Shown here: piece by piece, positions 5,061 to 5,305 of the stretch | How the letters are laid out: each line of letters starts with the position of its first letter | Position numbering within the stretch: position 1 is the stretch's first letter | DNA from: JBHIBA01 sp046758845 | GTDB lineage: Bacteria; UBA8248; JACPRG01; G963555815 | DNA length: 5,305 nucleotides | Direction: 5' to 3' | NCBI GenBank assembly: GCA_046758845.1 | Contig: JBHIBA010000322.1 | Coordinates: forward strand, 1-5,305 | Made by a program: the position numbers and the translations under genes | Notes under the pieces: generated by a model | The model's input: the letters and a program-made list of their open reading frames with translations, nothing else | Database searches by the model: none | Told to the model about the DNA's origin: nothing

Positions 5061-5305
5061 GGGGCTACTTCACCGCTCTGGATGGTTTCAACGCGATACC
5101 TTTCGCAGTGAGACCTACGTTTGTCTTATAGACCCGCGTAGAGCCCATTTCTTGCGCCGTGCAGTGTGGACTGAAGATCGGCGCCGTTGCGGGCCTTCTG
5201 GGCTCGGCCAATTGGGGACTAATCGGAATGACCGTTTCTCTTTATACATTACACTAGTGTGCCGTCCCGGAAATTCATTTCAAAAGTTCTTGAGGTGAAG
5301 TAGGC
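5061..5305. other. Gene-poor right edge with inverted repeats
   Basis: I see no convincing gene in these 245 bases. The stretch is visibly richer in A and T from about 5210 on. It contains an imperfect dyad (5115-5141), a perfect 10-bp palindrome (5251-5260), a 10-bp inverted repeat pair (CTACTTCACC at 5065-5074 and GGTGAAGTAG at 5294-5303), and a short hydrophobic open frame (5159-5257) without a ribosome binding site. It would contain the promoter of the 61-residue ORF, but no good -35/-10 pair is evident. Confidence 0.4.
5115..5141. repeat. Imperfect 27-bp dyad, operator-like
   Basis: Two nested inverted pairs share one centre: CTACG (5115-5119) with CGTAG (5137-5141), and GTCT (5123-5126) with AGAC (5130-5133) around TAT. 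The unmatched spacers are three bases on both sides, so the symmetry is exact in spacing. It lies 55-81 nt upstream of the 61-residue ORF start. Such a layout fits a dimeric regulator's site or an RNA stem with a 3x3 internal loop. No regulator gene is in the window. Confidence 0.35.

Noticed and set aside
4825..5298. 157-codon plus-strand open frame at the right end
   Set aside because: The first half is antisense to the 61-residue ORF and the rest is Arg/Ser-rich without family features or a ribosome binding site. The opposite-strand small ORF is more protein-like.
1..5305. CRISPR array, tRNA, rRNA, toxin-antitoxin or defence system
   Set aside because: No regularly spaced direct repeats, no tRNA-like cloverleaf with a CCA-type end, and no gene with defence-family motifs was seen. 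The window reads as metabolic.

Overview
The window is GC-rich (roughly 60 % or more by eye) bacterial chromosomal DNA with densely packed genes, mixed ATG/GTG/TTG starts and clear Shine-Dalgarno sequences. Gene types and codon use suit an environmental bacterium with broad acyl-CoA metabolism, such as Desulfobacterota, NC10/Rokubacteria-like or Tectomicrobia-like lineages. Nothing in the sequence fixes the taxon. I see no tRNA, rRNA, CRISPR array or complete insertion sequence.

Layout. Positions 1-178 hold a short open frame running in from the left edge and the leader of a RidA-family gene (179-583, + strand). This gene converges on a five-gene minus-strand block that is transcribed from about 4.7 kb down to 632. 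In transcription order the block encodes a PaaK-like acyl-CoA ligase (4589-3207), a FAS1-like/MaoC N-terminal hydratase subunit (3192-2707), a catalytic MaoC hydratase subunit (2699-2265), a CitE/HpcH-type CoA-ester lyase (2260-1364) and a RutB-like isochorismatase-fold amidohydrolase (1282-632). The gaps are 14, 7, 4 and 81 nt, so the first four genes are almost certainly one transcript and the fifth probably belongs to it. The right end (4590-5305) is gene-poor. It holds a candidate promoter and leader for the operon, a 61-residue small ORF (5060-4875, - strand), several inverted repeats and a more AT-rich edge.

How the genes may work together. The order reads as a catabolic module: an amidohydrolase frees an acid, the ligase makes its CoA thioester, the two MaoC-type subunits hydrate a C=C bond, and the CitE-type lyase splits the 3-hydroxyacyl-CoA into acetyl-CoA (or propionyl-CoA) and an oxoacid. 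The hydration and cleavage steps match the logic of known itaconate/mesaconate degradation (CoA activation, MaoC-type hydratase, citramalyl-CoA lyase). Here a PaaK-type adenylating ligase stands where a CoA transferase is usual, and an amidase is added. The substrate cannot be read from sequence. The amidohydrolase and the RidA protein together recall the RutB/RutC pair of pyrimidine degradation, but the RidA protein lacks the usual catalytic arginine and no other rut gene is present.
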